In this document: positions 6,554 through 15,296 of the stretch, piece after piece | Numbering within the stretch: position 1 is the stretch's first letter | Layout of the letters: the number at the start of each line of letters is the position of its first letter | Source: a virus | Length of the DNA stretch: 30,643 bases | Strand: one strand, 5' to 3' | IMG/VR virus record: IMGVR_UViG_3300006919_000261 | Span: 1-30,643 of that record | Program-made: the position numbers and the translations under genes | The notes under the pieces: generated by a model | Database searches by the model: none | Told to the model about the DNA's origin: nothing | What the model saw: the letters and a program-made list of their open reading frames with translations, nothing else

Positions 6554-9500
6554 CGTTGGTAAGTTGCTATTGATCTAAGGTCTTTAAATCTTGGATATTT
6601 TGCCTGATTTGTACCAGACATTACTATCTTAATAGTATATCCAATAAACTCCCCGACATTATCGGCACTAAATTCATACTCCAAAAATTCATTTTCTAAA
6701 CTTGAGCGAACTTTATAATCCGCTCTTCCACTATTATTTGATGAATTTATTATTGTATACCCATTTTCATCAGTAAATGATAAATTATCATACCCAGGGA
6801 ATAATTCAAATTCTTGAGTTACTTCGCTTGAACCAGTTCTTATCAATTGATAAAGAGCTCTAAAATCAGCATCCTTATCCCTATAAGCAGAAACAAATAA
6901 TTTTAAACAATTTGCTGGATTATTTAATCTAACTGTATTAGAAACATAAATTGAAGCGTGTGGATCAAACTGTAAAGAATTTACTCTACCATCTGACGCA
7001 TAATTTGAGATTGGATTATTTAAACGTGCAGATCTAAATTCAGTTACTGGGAAAATTTCTCTACTATTTAAATAAATTATAGGAGATACGCTATCATTGT
7101 CAGATGAACGTGTTAAAGTTATTCCAGTTGTAAATGATTTATTTCTTGGCATATTGCTAAGATATTCTGTTTCATTTACTTCAGAACAAACAATTCTAGA
7201 AGATGACAATTTATTTAATTGATTAAGTTCGACGGGTTCAAATCCCTGATCAATAAATGGTATTTCCGAACCATCAACACTTGTTCCACTAATTGTTCTT
7301 ATAGATGCTGTTGAGGAAGTTTTTGATCCTGGTGTAAGTACATGATATTTTGGAATAAGTTCTGTAAATTCAATATTTTCAGAGGCAGTACAAGCATCTC
7401 CTCCTATATGAGATTCGTCAATAAATGACAATTCTGGGTAAAGAGATGTACTGTCAGATACTCTTGAGGCGCCGTCAGAAGATCTATCTACGGCAATATT
7501 GTACCCATCTATAGCGATGTTATTTGAATCTATTTGATGGGTTTTGTTTATCCTTCTTAAGGAGATTCCATTCAATTCATACTTATAAACTTCGGAATTG
7601 ATACTGTGCTTTGTTATTAATGTGCCATCCACTCCTCTTTGCGATATTGTGAGCGAATTTGCACCAACGTTACTATACTCGATGATTTCATTCTCAATTT
7701 TTATATATCCAAGATTGTTTGTGGGATCTATAGAAACACCCTCAAAGGAACTAAAAATAGACGAACTTAAGATATTAATTGTTCCTCCAGTAGAAGTATC
7801 CGCACTCAATTCTGATGATAAAGTTGTTGGAGCATAACTAGACTGAACATCATTTATTTTGACCTTATTTAAAGAAGAATACATTCCATGACCAAAATGA
7901 CGGACTCTGAAATAATTTCCTGAGAATTGCAAATCTGAAGGACCAGAAGATCTTGTTATAGTAGTATTTGCCAAACTTACTATTACCCCAGAATCATTGT
8001 AATAAAGTATTGGTACTGGTGGATTTGCTGTACCATTATCAAATGCCTTTCCGAATCCAAATTCGCCCTGAACACCTGCCAAGAATAATGTATCAATTCC
8101 TTCAATATCAGTAATAGTAAGTGTTCCATTTACGCCAAGATTATTACTAATATCGGCAGTTACAATTCCTACTACATCCCCTATCTGATAACCATTTCCA
8201 GGATTTGTAATACTCACAGATCCTGCAAGAGAACCCTCTGAAGGAGATAAAGTAACCTTTAAACCACTACCTTGTCCAATTACATTGAATGTTGATGCAT
8301 TCGTAATTGTTCCTGTATAATTAGATCCACCAGCAGTAACTTCAATATTTGAAACAGATGATCCTGTTCCTACAATAAAGGCAGAACTATTTGGTGTTGC
8401 ACCAGCAAGTTTTCTACCAACTCTAAGAATATCATCTCTCAAAACATCATAATTACTTTGACTTTCAAGGATTGTTGTAATTCCAATACTACCAGTTTTT
8501 GGTAAAGTCCTTATTGGATTATTTTCCAATTTGGGAACAAAATAATTACTTTCATTAAGGGTTGGATTATAGAAGAAAGCTGTGCCAGATGTCGCAGTAA
8601 ATTTTGCTTTATAGAGTTTAAATTTAAGATCTTGATATTGATTTGGTGTCCATGTGGACCCATTTTGAGACTTAAATAAACTTCCAAGAGCAAATTGTTT
8701 AGTATAAACTACAGACTCTGCATCTGGAAGAGATTGAATATTTGTTGCATCTTCTCCCATCTCAGCAATCCATAATTCATATTGATCTGTAGTTGGAGCA
8801 AGAGCAACAATTGCATATTCTTTGCCTGAAGAGAGATAAATTGGTTCTGGGAAAACTATATGAGTTGCTTCTTCTCCTGTTCTTGAAGTTTTTATATTAA
8901 TAACTTCAACCCCATTCTGATAAGTTCTTGGTCTTAATGTAACAGAATTGCCAACAACTTTTCTTGTTGGTATTCCAAGTTCAACCTCTCTAATTTCAAT
9001 AGTTATCTCATCATTTCCTGATGGAATATTTGCAAAGAATAAATCTATGGCAGTCAAAAAGGCGCCCTCAGTATCATCATTTATATTATCAATATTTTGT
9101 GATTGAGAATCTGAAATATTTCCGCCAACAGAAAATGTTTGAGCTAAAGGATCTCTATAAAATATTGGTGCTGGTGGTGGTGGATTTGTTCTTCCTATTT
9201 GAAGTTGTGTAACTTGCCATTGTCCTACGGAAGTGTATGAAGTCTCTGCAGAAGTTATTAATTTACTCCCTGGAAGTGGTTTTTCATTTGTAGGACTATT
9301 CGTTAATCTATAAGTCTTTGTTCCGGTAGAAATTCTAACGGAAGGAGGTGGACTTGTAAGTGGATTTCTCGTAAAGAATGTTCCGGTAAGATCTCCATAA
9401 TTATCAGAAATCAATCTCAAATCTTTAATATAAGCAATTGCGCCACTTGTTTGTCCAACCAGTAACATTCCTTTTGTCACATAACCAGAATATCTACCTT

Positions 9501-12500
9501 GAGCAAACTGTGCTAATGAGAAAGTATCAACATTTAATACTTCCGAAGATTGACTATACTCTGAGGGCATTTCTGCTTTAGTATATGGATTTATATTATA
9601 TGTTAATGTTGGTGAATTAAATGCACCTTCTTTATGATTTGAAGTTGCTAATCTGAACCTTATAAGATTTCTTCCATCAGAAGAACCAACAACATCTTCA
9701 CCAACAATAAAATTACCTGAAGAACCAGATGTTTCTAAGGTATCATCTGTTGCAATTTCAATTAATTTTGGAATAAAATCAACACCATTATTTCCATCAA
9801 GGAATTGATAAAATCTAGTTAGAGGTTTTAAATTAACAACTGAAAATTCAGTATTCCTAGACCTCATAAATTGTTCAGAACCAGAAGAAATGATAACCCA
9901 AGATGCAAAAGTTACAATAGAACCCCATCCTATATTAGCAACTCCTCCTCCAATTGTTCTAACCCAAGAATCACTTGCCGGAGTTAATTTTACTGTTCCA
10001 ATATATTCTACTACATGGAATGGATTTACATTTTCAACTCTAGTAGCAAGAGGTTGTTCTATCCACCCAATAGTTTCATACTTTAATGTGACCGCTTGTC
10101 CGGTTTTTTGTACGTTGGAATCTAATAAAGTATTATTTGAATATAGATCTAATTCTTGATCGGAAGATTCTTCTTTAAAAGATAATAAACTTTCTAAACT
10201 ATTTCTGCTTATAAATGGCGTTAATTCTTTATTTTCAGAATCAACACTGACGGAAGATTGATTCAAATTAATTAATGAATTATTTTTAAAATCATCTACA
10301 AAAAATCCACTCTTAAATCTATCATTGCCATTAGCATCTCTAATTTGAAGTGACTGCACACCTAATTCTAATAAAGATAATGATGTTACTTTTTCTAAGG
10401 TTTCTACTCGGTCTTCTATGATACCAATATCTCTCATAGTATATCTTTTGTTATCAACTAAAGATATTTCAATGTCTTTGGAATCATACAAATATGGTGG
10501 CAAGGTAATGGTTGCCAATTCCATTACATCGTCTGTATTTGTTATAGGAGATTGGGGAGATATGGATGATGTTCCTTTTTTAACGAATAAAGTTCCCAAT
10601 TTGTCGATGTAGAGTTTGTCAATTCTTCCAAGATAAAATTCATATCCTATAATTGAGTCTTCGTTTGGAGCTAAGAATCTTGTTGGTTCTGATGCAAAAT
10701 TTCTCGAATCAAAATCAAAAGGAGATGATGAAGGTGATGATGGATTAAAATAAGAAACTCTTGGGCGGAAATCTAAAGTATCACTTGCCCTAACTTTATT
10801 TGGACCAATTTCTGGGACATCTTCAGGGAATCTTTCTTTATCATAACTTAAAACTGTAAACACATCTCCACTATCCGAAGAATCTACATTATAATAATCA
10901 AAAATTATTGAGATTCTTTTTGATGGTACTGGTGCATTTAGATCTCTTACAATTCTAGAATAATCATAATACTGTTCTTTTTGTGCTTTATCCAAATAAT
11001 ATGAACTTGTAATATTCTTATACTTACCTACTGTTAATGTGCTAATATTCCTTAAAATATTAGATTCCTCAAAATAAACTTTCTCACCCTTTGCAAATCT
11101 ATCATTATTTAAATAAACAACAGCAACAGTATTTGATGGTAATGAACCATTAGTAGAACTATTTTGTATAATTCTAGCTACTGAATTACTACTATCACTA
11201 ACAATATTTTCGCCAACGATGCTATCACTTACGCTACTTGGAAATGTTATTTTATCGAAAACTGGATCTAAAGAATCGAGTGATTCGTATACTGCTAAAA
11301 CTTTTACAACATCTGGTCTATTTAAAGAAATTTCCTCGTCCTGAACTCTCAGTCCATAATAATTACTTGTTGTCAATCCACTTATAGAAGTTGTGACGCC
11401 AGAAATTGATTTGTCTACGGTCAATAATTCACTTCTTATATAAGTTTTTATTTTACTTTTTATACCATTTTTTATTAAAGTTGTGCTAGTAACTGCATCA
11501 TCCCCGTCAATCAGATTTCTAATTGTCACTTCATTCGTAGTATGATCAAAAGAATCTGCAGTTATTGTTCCAATTCCTCCTGCGGAATAATGAACTGAAT
11601 ATCTTTCTGCATCAAATCCTGCAAAATTTACACTAGATATTCCACTAAAATCAGTAGTAGAGTTTAAAACTAATTGATTTGAAGAAGTAGTTTTTGATAC
11701 TTGTTCTCTTATGTATAAATTTGATGTTGAAAGATTTATTGATGAAATATTAGATTCTGGAAGTTTTTCATACAAATATGAAGAATTATTATTTCTAGTT
11801 AATGGGACGCCTAGATTGACGGAATAAGTTCCATCTTCAATAGCACCATCAAACACATCTGTTACAGTTTGAATACCCGATAAATTTAAAGTCAATCCAT
11901 CAGCAGAAATAGATGAAACTCTGTTAAAAGTTTCGGTCTTAAATCCTGCAGTAGTTCTTTGATATATTATAATACTATCTGTTTTAATTCCAGTAAATAC
12001 TTTTCCTGGACTAGTAGCAGTTTGTCCACTAATCGTTAATTCGGAAACATTATTTGGAAATGATATTTTATCTAAAAATGTGTCTGCACTGAAATTAAAT
12101 GCCCCGGATCCCGCTTGACTTACTGATTTAATATCTTCTGTTCCATATGTTTTGACTGATGTAATAGTTCTAGAAATATCTGTACCATTTAGGGATATTT
12201 GTTCTCCTACAGAAAATGTTCCTGAAGTTTGAGTTAAAGTAAGTTCTGTTCCAGTACTAGAAGCAATTGTAAATCCATTAGCATTAGTATTCTTACCCTT
12301 TACATACGAAGATTTTGCTGCAACTAAAGATGTATTTAAACCTACAATAGTATAAGTTTGAATATCATAGAGATATAAATCCCATTTTGTTTGATTTCCT
12401 ACATATGCCGAATCAGTTAAATTAAAAGCATATAATCTTCCTTTTCCAATACCAACTCCAGATGCTCCATGTTGACTATGAAAATTGATTATGCTTCTTT

Positions 12501-13725
12501 GCGCAGGAATACCGGAAACATTATTAACTCTCAAAAGATTTCCCATAGTAAATGGGACATTAGCATTAGAAATTGATTTGGTATCCCTTGGCTTCTCTAC
12601 ATCAATAATTGTTGTTCCTGATGTTTGTACATCATATCCCTTTACATATGCCTTTCCTGGTGATACCATAACACACATCAAGTCATCTGATGGCGTATTC
12701 AATTGATCAGTTTTTTGATTTGAAAAATATAAACCATCACTTCCAATTTTATTGTTTAATGAATTATGTACAGACACATTAAATGGATTGACAGAATAAC
12801 TTCCAGATTCATCATTTGTTCTGTCTGCAATATAATCTTTAATCAAATTATATTGAGTTTTTGATTCGATAAATTTTTTCTTACCATCCTGAACTCTTAA
12901 AAGTTCCACAAAATCTGTATCATTAAGATCTGTTAGAAGTTTTTTGGAAAGAGTCAGAGTAATTTTTAGTCTATCTGCTCCAGGTGCGGCATAGTTTGAA
13001 AAACCTTTTGCATTATCATATAATGATGAGTCATCTTTTGCAGAAATGATGTCCTCATTAATTGATAATCCTATTCTATATGAAGGAAAATTTGTATATT
13101 CGTCTAATAAAATTGTTTGTTTTGAAACCTTTACAAAATGACCTCTAATAAAATAAATTCCATTATCTATAGAAGCTGATGATCCAATAAAAGTGGCATT
13201 TAAGTTAATCAGAGAAGCGAATGGAGTCCCTGCAGATATAGTAGTATTTCCATAAACAATATTCTCATCAGAAATCAAAGATTCTCCATCTTCAAACTGA
13301 TTGAAAATAAATTCGTTATTTGAATCAATATATTTGACATAAATTGTAATATCACTAATATTATTATTTTCTTCTGGAAATGCAATATATTGAATAGTTG
13401 CTGTTGTACCAGAGTTTTGTCCTATTATTTTTTTGCCAATATAATTTCTAATATAAAGAGAAATATCTATTCCAAAATTTGAAGAATTTAATTTTACAGC
13501 GTAAAATTGCCTATCATAAGAAATTCCACCAGGAGATACTACAGATCCTTCTTTAAATATGTGACTGCCAAAACTTTCTACTTGATTTTGTAAAATAGAT
13601 TGTAGTGTTGTTAGTTCTCTTGCTTGTACTGGAAATCCAGGTTTAAATAAAACCCTATAAAAATTATTATCAGAATTAAAATCATCATAATATGGGTTGA
13701 TATTTAAATTTCTTTTTTGTGCCAT
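6550..13725 (-). CDS. 2,391-aa baseplate/tail-fibre structural protein with DUF4815-like N-terminus
   Basis: A giant virion protein in the place of T4 genes 9-12. Residues 1-75 (NINPYYDDFNSDNNFYRVLFKPGFPVQARELTTLQ, then ILQNQVESFGSHIFKEGSVVSPGG) and about 185-265 (YFIRGHFVKV, PSYRIGLSINE, NAKGFSNYAAPGADRL) match the DUF4815 pattern of marine myovirus structural proteins, by memory. Around residues 1525-1660 is a DPLAQTFSV...GAFLTAIDLFFANIP...VFPEPIYLSSGKEYAIVALAP domain, beta-sandwich-like and possibly ligand- or fibre-binding. Around 1770-1810 there are GxNY/GNGY repeats, and around 1998-2036 an IENEIIEYS...QRGVDG module. The C-terminus (RLNNPISNYAS to FPGYDNL to KDLRSIATYQR) is typical of the family. 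It follows gp8 by 6 nt and has no strong ribosome site. The exact T4 counterpart (gp10-like or novel) is uncertain. Confidence 0.85.
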   Translation of the reverse strand: MAQKRNLNINPYYDDFNSDNNFYRVLFKPGFPVQARELTTLQSILQNQVESFGSHIFKEGSVVSPGGISYDRQFYAVKLNSSNFGIDISLYIRNYIGKKIIGQNSGTTATIQYIAFPEENNNISDITIYVKYIDSNNEFIFNQFEDGESLISDENIVYGNTTISAGTPFASLINLNATFIGSSASIDNGIYFIRGHFVKVSKQTILLDEYTNFPSYRIGLSINEDIISAKDDSSLYDNAKGFSNYAAPGADRLKITLTLSKKLLTDLNDTDFVELLRVQDGKKKFIESKTQYNLIKDYIADRTNDESGSYSVNPFNVSVHNSLNNKIGSDGLYFSNQKTDQLNTPSDDLMCVMVSPGKAYVKGYDVQTSGTTIIDVEKPRDTKSISNANVPFTMGNLLRVNNVSGIPAQRSIINFHSQHGASGVGIGKGRLYAFNLTDSAYVGNQTKWDLYLYDIQTYTIVGLNTSLVAAKSSYVKGKNTNANGFTIASSTGTELTLTQTSGTFSVGEQISLNGTDISRTITSVKTYGTEDIKSVSQAGSGAFNFSADTFLDKISFPNNVSELTISGQTATSPGKVFTGIKTDSIIIYQRTTAGFKTETFNRVSSISADGLTLNLSGIQTVTDVFDGAIEDGTYSVNLGVPLTRNNNSSYLYEKLPESNISSINLSTSNLYIREQVSKTTSSNQLVLNSTTDFSGISSVNFAGFDAERYSVHYSAGGIGTITADSFDHTTNEVTIRNLIDGDDAVTSTTLIKNGIKSKIKTYIRSELLTVDKSISGVTTSISGLTTSNYYGLRVQDEEISLNRPDVVKVLAVYESLDSLDPVFDKITFPSSVSDSIVGENIVSDSSNSVARIIQNSSTNGSLPSNTVAVVYLNNDRFAKGEKVYFEESNILRNISTLTVGKYKNITSSYYLDKAQKEQYYDYSRIVRDLNAPVPSKRISIIFDYYNVDSSDSGDVFTVLSYDKERFPEDVPEIGPNKVRASDTLDFRPRVSYFNPSSPSSSPFDFDSRNFASEPTRFLAPNEDSIIGYEFYLGRIDKLYIDKLGTLFVKKGTSSISPQSPITNTDDVMELATITLPPYLYDSKDIEISLVDNKRYTMRDIGIIEDRVETLEKVTSLSLLELGVQSLQIRDANGNDRFKSGFFVDDFKNNSLINLNQSSVSVDSENKELTPFISRNSLESLLSFKEESSDQELDLYSNNTLLDSNVQKTGQAVTLKYETIGWIEQPLATRVENVNPFHVVEYIGTVKLTPASDSWVRTIGGGVANIGWGSIVTFASWVIISSGSEQFMRSRNTEFSVVNLKPLTRFYQFLDGNNGVDFIPKLIEIATDDTLETSGSSGNFIVGEDVVGSSDGRNLIRFRLATSNHKEGAFNSPTLTYNINPYTKAEMPSEYSQSSEVLNVDTFSLAQFAQGRYSGYVTKGMLLVGQTSGAIAYIKDLRLISDNYGDLTGTFFTRNPLTSPPPSVRISTGTKTYRLTNSPTNEKPLPGSKLITSAETSYTSVGQWQVTQLQIGRTNPPPPAPIFYRDPLAQTFSVGGNISDSQSQNIDNINDDTEGAFLTAIDLFFANIPSGNDEITIEIREVELGIPTRKVVGNSVTLRPRTYQNGVEVINIKTSRTGEEATHIVFPEPIYLSSGKEYAIVALAPTTDQYELWIAEMGEDATNIQSLPDAESVVYTKQFALGSLFKSQNGSTWTPNQYQDLKFKLYKAKFTATSGTAFFYNPTLNESNYFVPKLENNPIRTLPKTGSIGITTILESQSNYDVLRDDILRVGRKLAGATPNSSAFIVGTGSSVSNIEVTAGGSNYTGTITNASTFNVIGQGSGLKVTLSPSEGSLAGSVSITNPGNGYQIGDVVGIVTADISNNLGVNGTLTITDIEGIDTLFLAGVQGEFGFGKAFDNGTANPPVPILYYNDSGVIVSLANTTITRSSGPSDLQFSGNYFRVRHFGHGMYSSLNKVKINDVQSSYAPTTLSSELSADTSTGGTINILSSSIFSSFEGVSIDPTNNLGYIKIENEIIEYSNVGANSLTISQRGVDGTLITKHSINSEVYKYELNGISLRRINKTHQIDSNNIAIDGYNIAVDRSSDGASRVSDSTSLYPELSFIDESHIGGDACTASENIEFTELIPKYHVLTPGSKTSSTASIRTISGTSVDGSEIPFIDQGFEPVELNQLNKLSSSRIVCSEVNETEYLSNMPRNKSFTTGITLTRSSDNDSVSPIIYLNSREIFPVTEFRSARLNNPISNYASDGRVNSLQFDPHASIYVSNTVRLNNPANCLKLFVSAYRDKDADFRALYQLIRTGSSEVTQEFELFPGYDNLSFTDENGYTIINSSNNSGRADYKVRSSLENEFLEYEFSADNVGEFIGYTIKIVMSGTNQAKYPRFKDLRSIATYQR

Positions 13726-13731
13726 TGGTTT

Positions 13732-15270
13732 TTAAAATTCCAGAATAATTTTAACGTCTTCTTTTTGTCTAGAGTCCCTACTTACAAGAGTTCTATTATC
13801 AATATAAATTATATCTCCTGTCTTTCTATTTATCTCTGGATTAGCAACACCATTTACAAAAGTTGCGCCTAAATTTATTCCATCAAAAATACTTGTTGGG
13901 GAAGAACTTCCAAAACTTGTGTCTATAGAAGCACTAAATGAGCTAGTTTTTCCAGTAATTGAACCGCTCATAAATGGTTGTAATTTTAGGTTAGAATTAC
14001 TATCTGTAGAATCTTTTGAATTTGAAAATGATAGAGACCTATCTACATAATATTTTAAAACACCTGTATCTTTATCATACGATGCAACGTACCCAAGAAT
14101 ATTTGATGAAGATCCTTGAATCTTTTCTCCTATAATTGGAAATACTGGTCCAGAAATATTTATTTTTAAGGCATATAAAGAAGAAAATTGATTTTCATTA
14201 AATATAGAATTTCCACTATAACTTTGTGGATTTTTTATAATTCCTATTTGGGCAAATTTTGAACTTGTTGGGAAATCTCTAGTCGAATCATCAAATCTTG
14301 CATAAATCAGTATTCTATCTGCCCCCAATTCTCGGTAAACATCATATCCGTGTCCTTTTGATGGGGGTATGATTGGTATAAGTTTGGCAAATGTTGTTGG
14401 ATTAATACCAGACTTTCTGACAGGATTTAAATCTAAAAATCCATATGTATAACCACTTCCACCGGAAACAACTTTTGCAGATTTTATTTTTCCTGTTCCA
14501 TCAGTTTTAACAACTACTTTTGCGCCAGATCCATCTCCATTTATATTGCAGGTTTCTTCTTTATTGAGCGCATAACCTGCACCTCCATTTTGAATATAAA
14601 CTTTTTTTATTTGATTTAAATTTACATCAGAATCACCAGATTCTCTAATAGTTTGTATTTGCGAATCTGTCGATGTACTCCAATTATTTGGAACAACGAC
14701 ATATTCTGTAGAATCAAATTTTATAATGTCTGATGGAGAAATTGAAAAAAGATACTTCCAAGTATATCCATCTGATAAAGTAGTGGGTTCTATGTCAGTA
14801 AATATTGGTTCTACTTCCGATACTTTTCCTTTTGGCAAATCTCCTGAAGAAACATTATCAATGCAAATATATACCCTATAATCACTATTTACTACATAAA
14901 AATTGCTATCATATAACCTCGGAAGACCTGAATTTGGTGTTGGATTTTTGCTACTGTAATCATGTCTATACATGTCATAGTTGGTATTCGCAGTCCAAGA
15001 AACTTTTCTAATTACTCTTCTAATATTAGATGATGTTATTTTCTTTCCAAAAAATGATGTTTCTTTATAGTGATTTAAATAATCTAAATTATCAATTGGA
15101 TTTTTTTCAACATCATTTTCGTTATTCCATGTATCAGTTCTACCAAATCCAGTAATAGTAGGATTTGCTAATCCAGCAAAAACATAATATGAATTACTAT
15201 CACTTAAAACAGAATTTATAAAGTTATCAGCATTTAATATCCTAAATTGATCCGTTACTACTGCTGCCAT
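13732..15270 (-). CDS. gp8: Baseplate wedge protein, gp8-like
   Basis: The product is 512 aa; T4 gp8 is 334 aa. gp8 binds gp7/gp10 and gp6 in each of the six baseplate wedges. Family signs are FRILNADNFINSV, YYVFAGLANP with FGRTDTW (compare T4 ITFGRSEPW), RVIRKVSWTANTNYDMYRHDY, YRVYICIDN, IEPTTLSDGYTWKYLFSISPSD and EYVVVPNNW (compare T4 NEYIVVPWP). PPSKGHGYDVYRELGADRILIYARF and the C-terminal NRKTGDIIYIDNR...RQKEDVKIILEF are typical of marine relatives. The extra length comes from a GxGY repeat pair (GAGYAL at 230, GGSGYTYG at 270) and a GEKIQGSSSN...LKYYV module at about 380-410, modules shared with gp14 and the giant proteins. A perfect late promoter lies directly upstream; no Shine-Dalgarno match is evident. 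Confidence 0.93.
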   Translation of the reverse strand: MAAVVTDQFRILNADNFINSVLSDSNSYYVFAGLANPTITGFGRTDTWNNENDVEKNPIDNLDYLNHYKETSFFGKKITSSNIRRVIRKVSWTANTNYDMYRHDYSSKNPTPNSGLPRLYDSNFYVVNSDYRVYICIDNVSSGDLPKGKVSEVEPIFTDIEPTTLSDGYTWKYLFSISPSDIIKFDSTEYVVVPNNWSTSTDSQIQTIRESGDSDVNLNQIKKVYIQNGGAGYALNKEETCNINGDGSGAKVVVKTDGTGKIKSAKVVSGGSGYTYGFLDLNPVRKSGINPTTFAKLIPIIPPSKGHGYDVYRELGADRILIYARFDDSTRDFPTSSKFAQIGIIKNPQSYSGNSIFNENQFSSLYALKINISGPVFPIIGEKIQGSSSNILGYVASYDKDTGVLKYYVDRSLSFSNSKDSTDSNSNLKLQPFMSGSITGKTSSFSASIDTSFGSSSPTSIFDGINLGATFVNGVANPEINRKTGDIIYIDNRTLVSRDSRQKEDVKIILEF

Positions 15271-15287
15271 ATTATTAGTTTTTTAAA

Positions 15288-15295
15288 TATTTATA
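15288..15295 (-). promoter_or_regulatory. T4-type late promoter, TATAAATA, upstream of gp8
   Basis: An exact TATAAATA lies on the minus strand inside the 26-nt gap between the giant 3,991-aa gene and gp8. The box ends 17 nt before the gp8 ATG, so the leader would be only about 10-12 nt. The leader is A/T-only near the start codon and lacks a Shine-Dalgarno sequence. It would let gp8 and downstream genes be transcribed without reading through the preceding 12-kb gene. Confidence 0.75.
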
Positions 15296-15296
15296 A

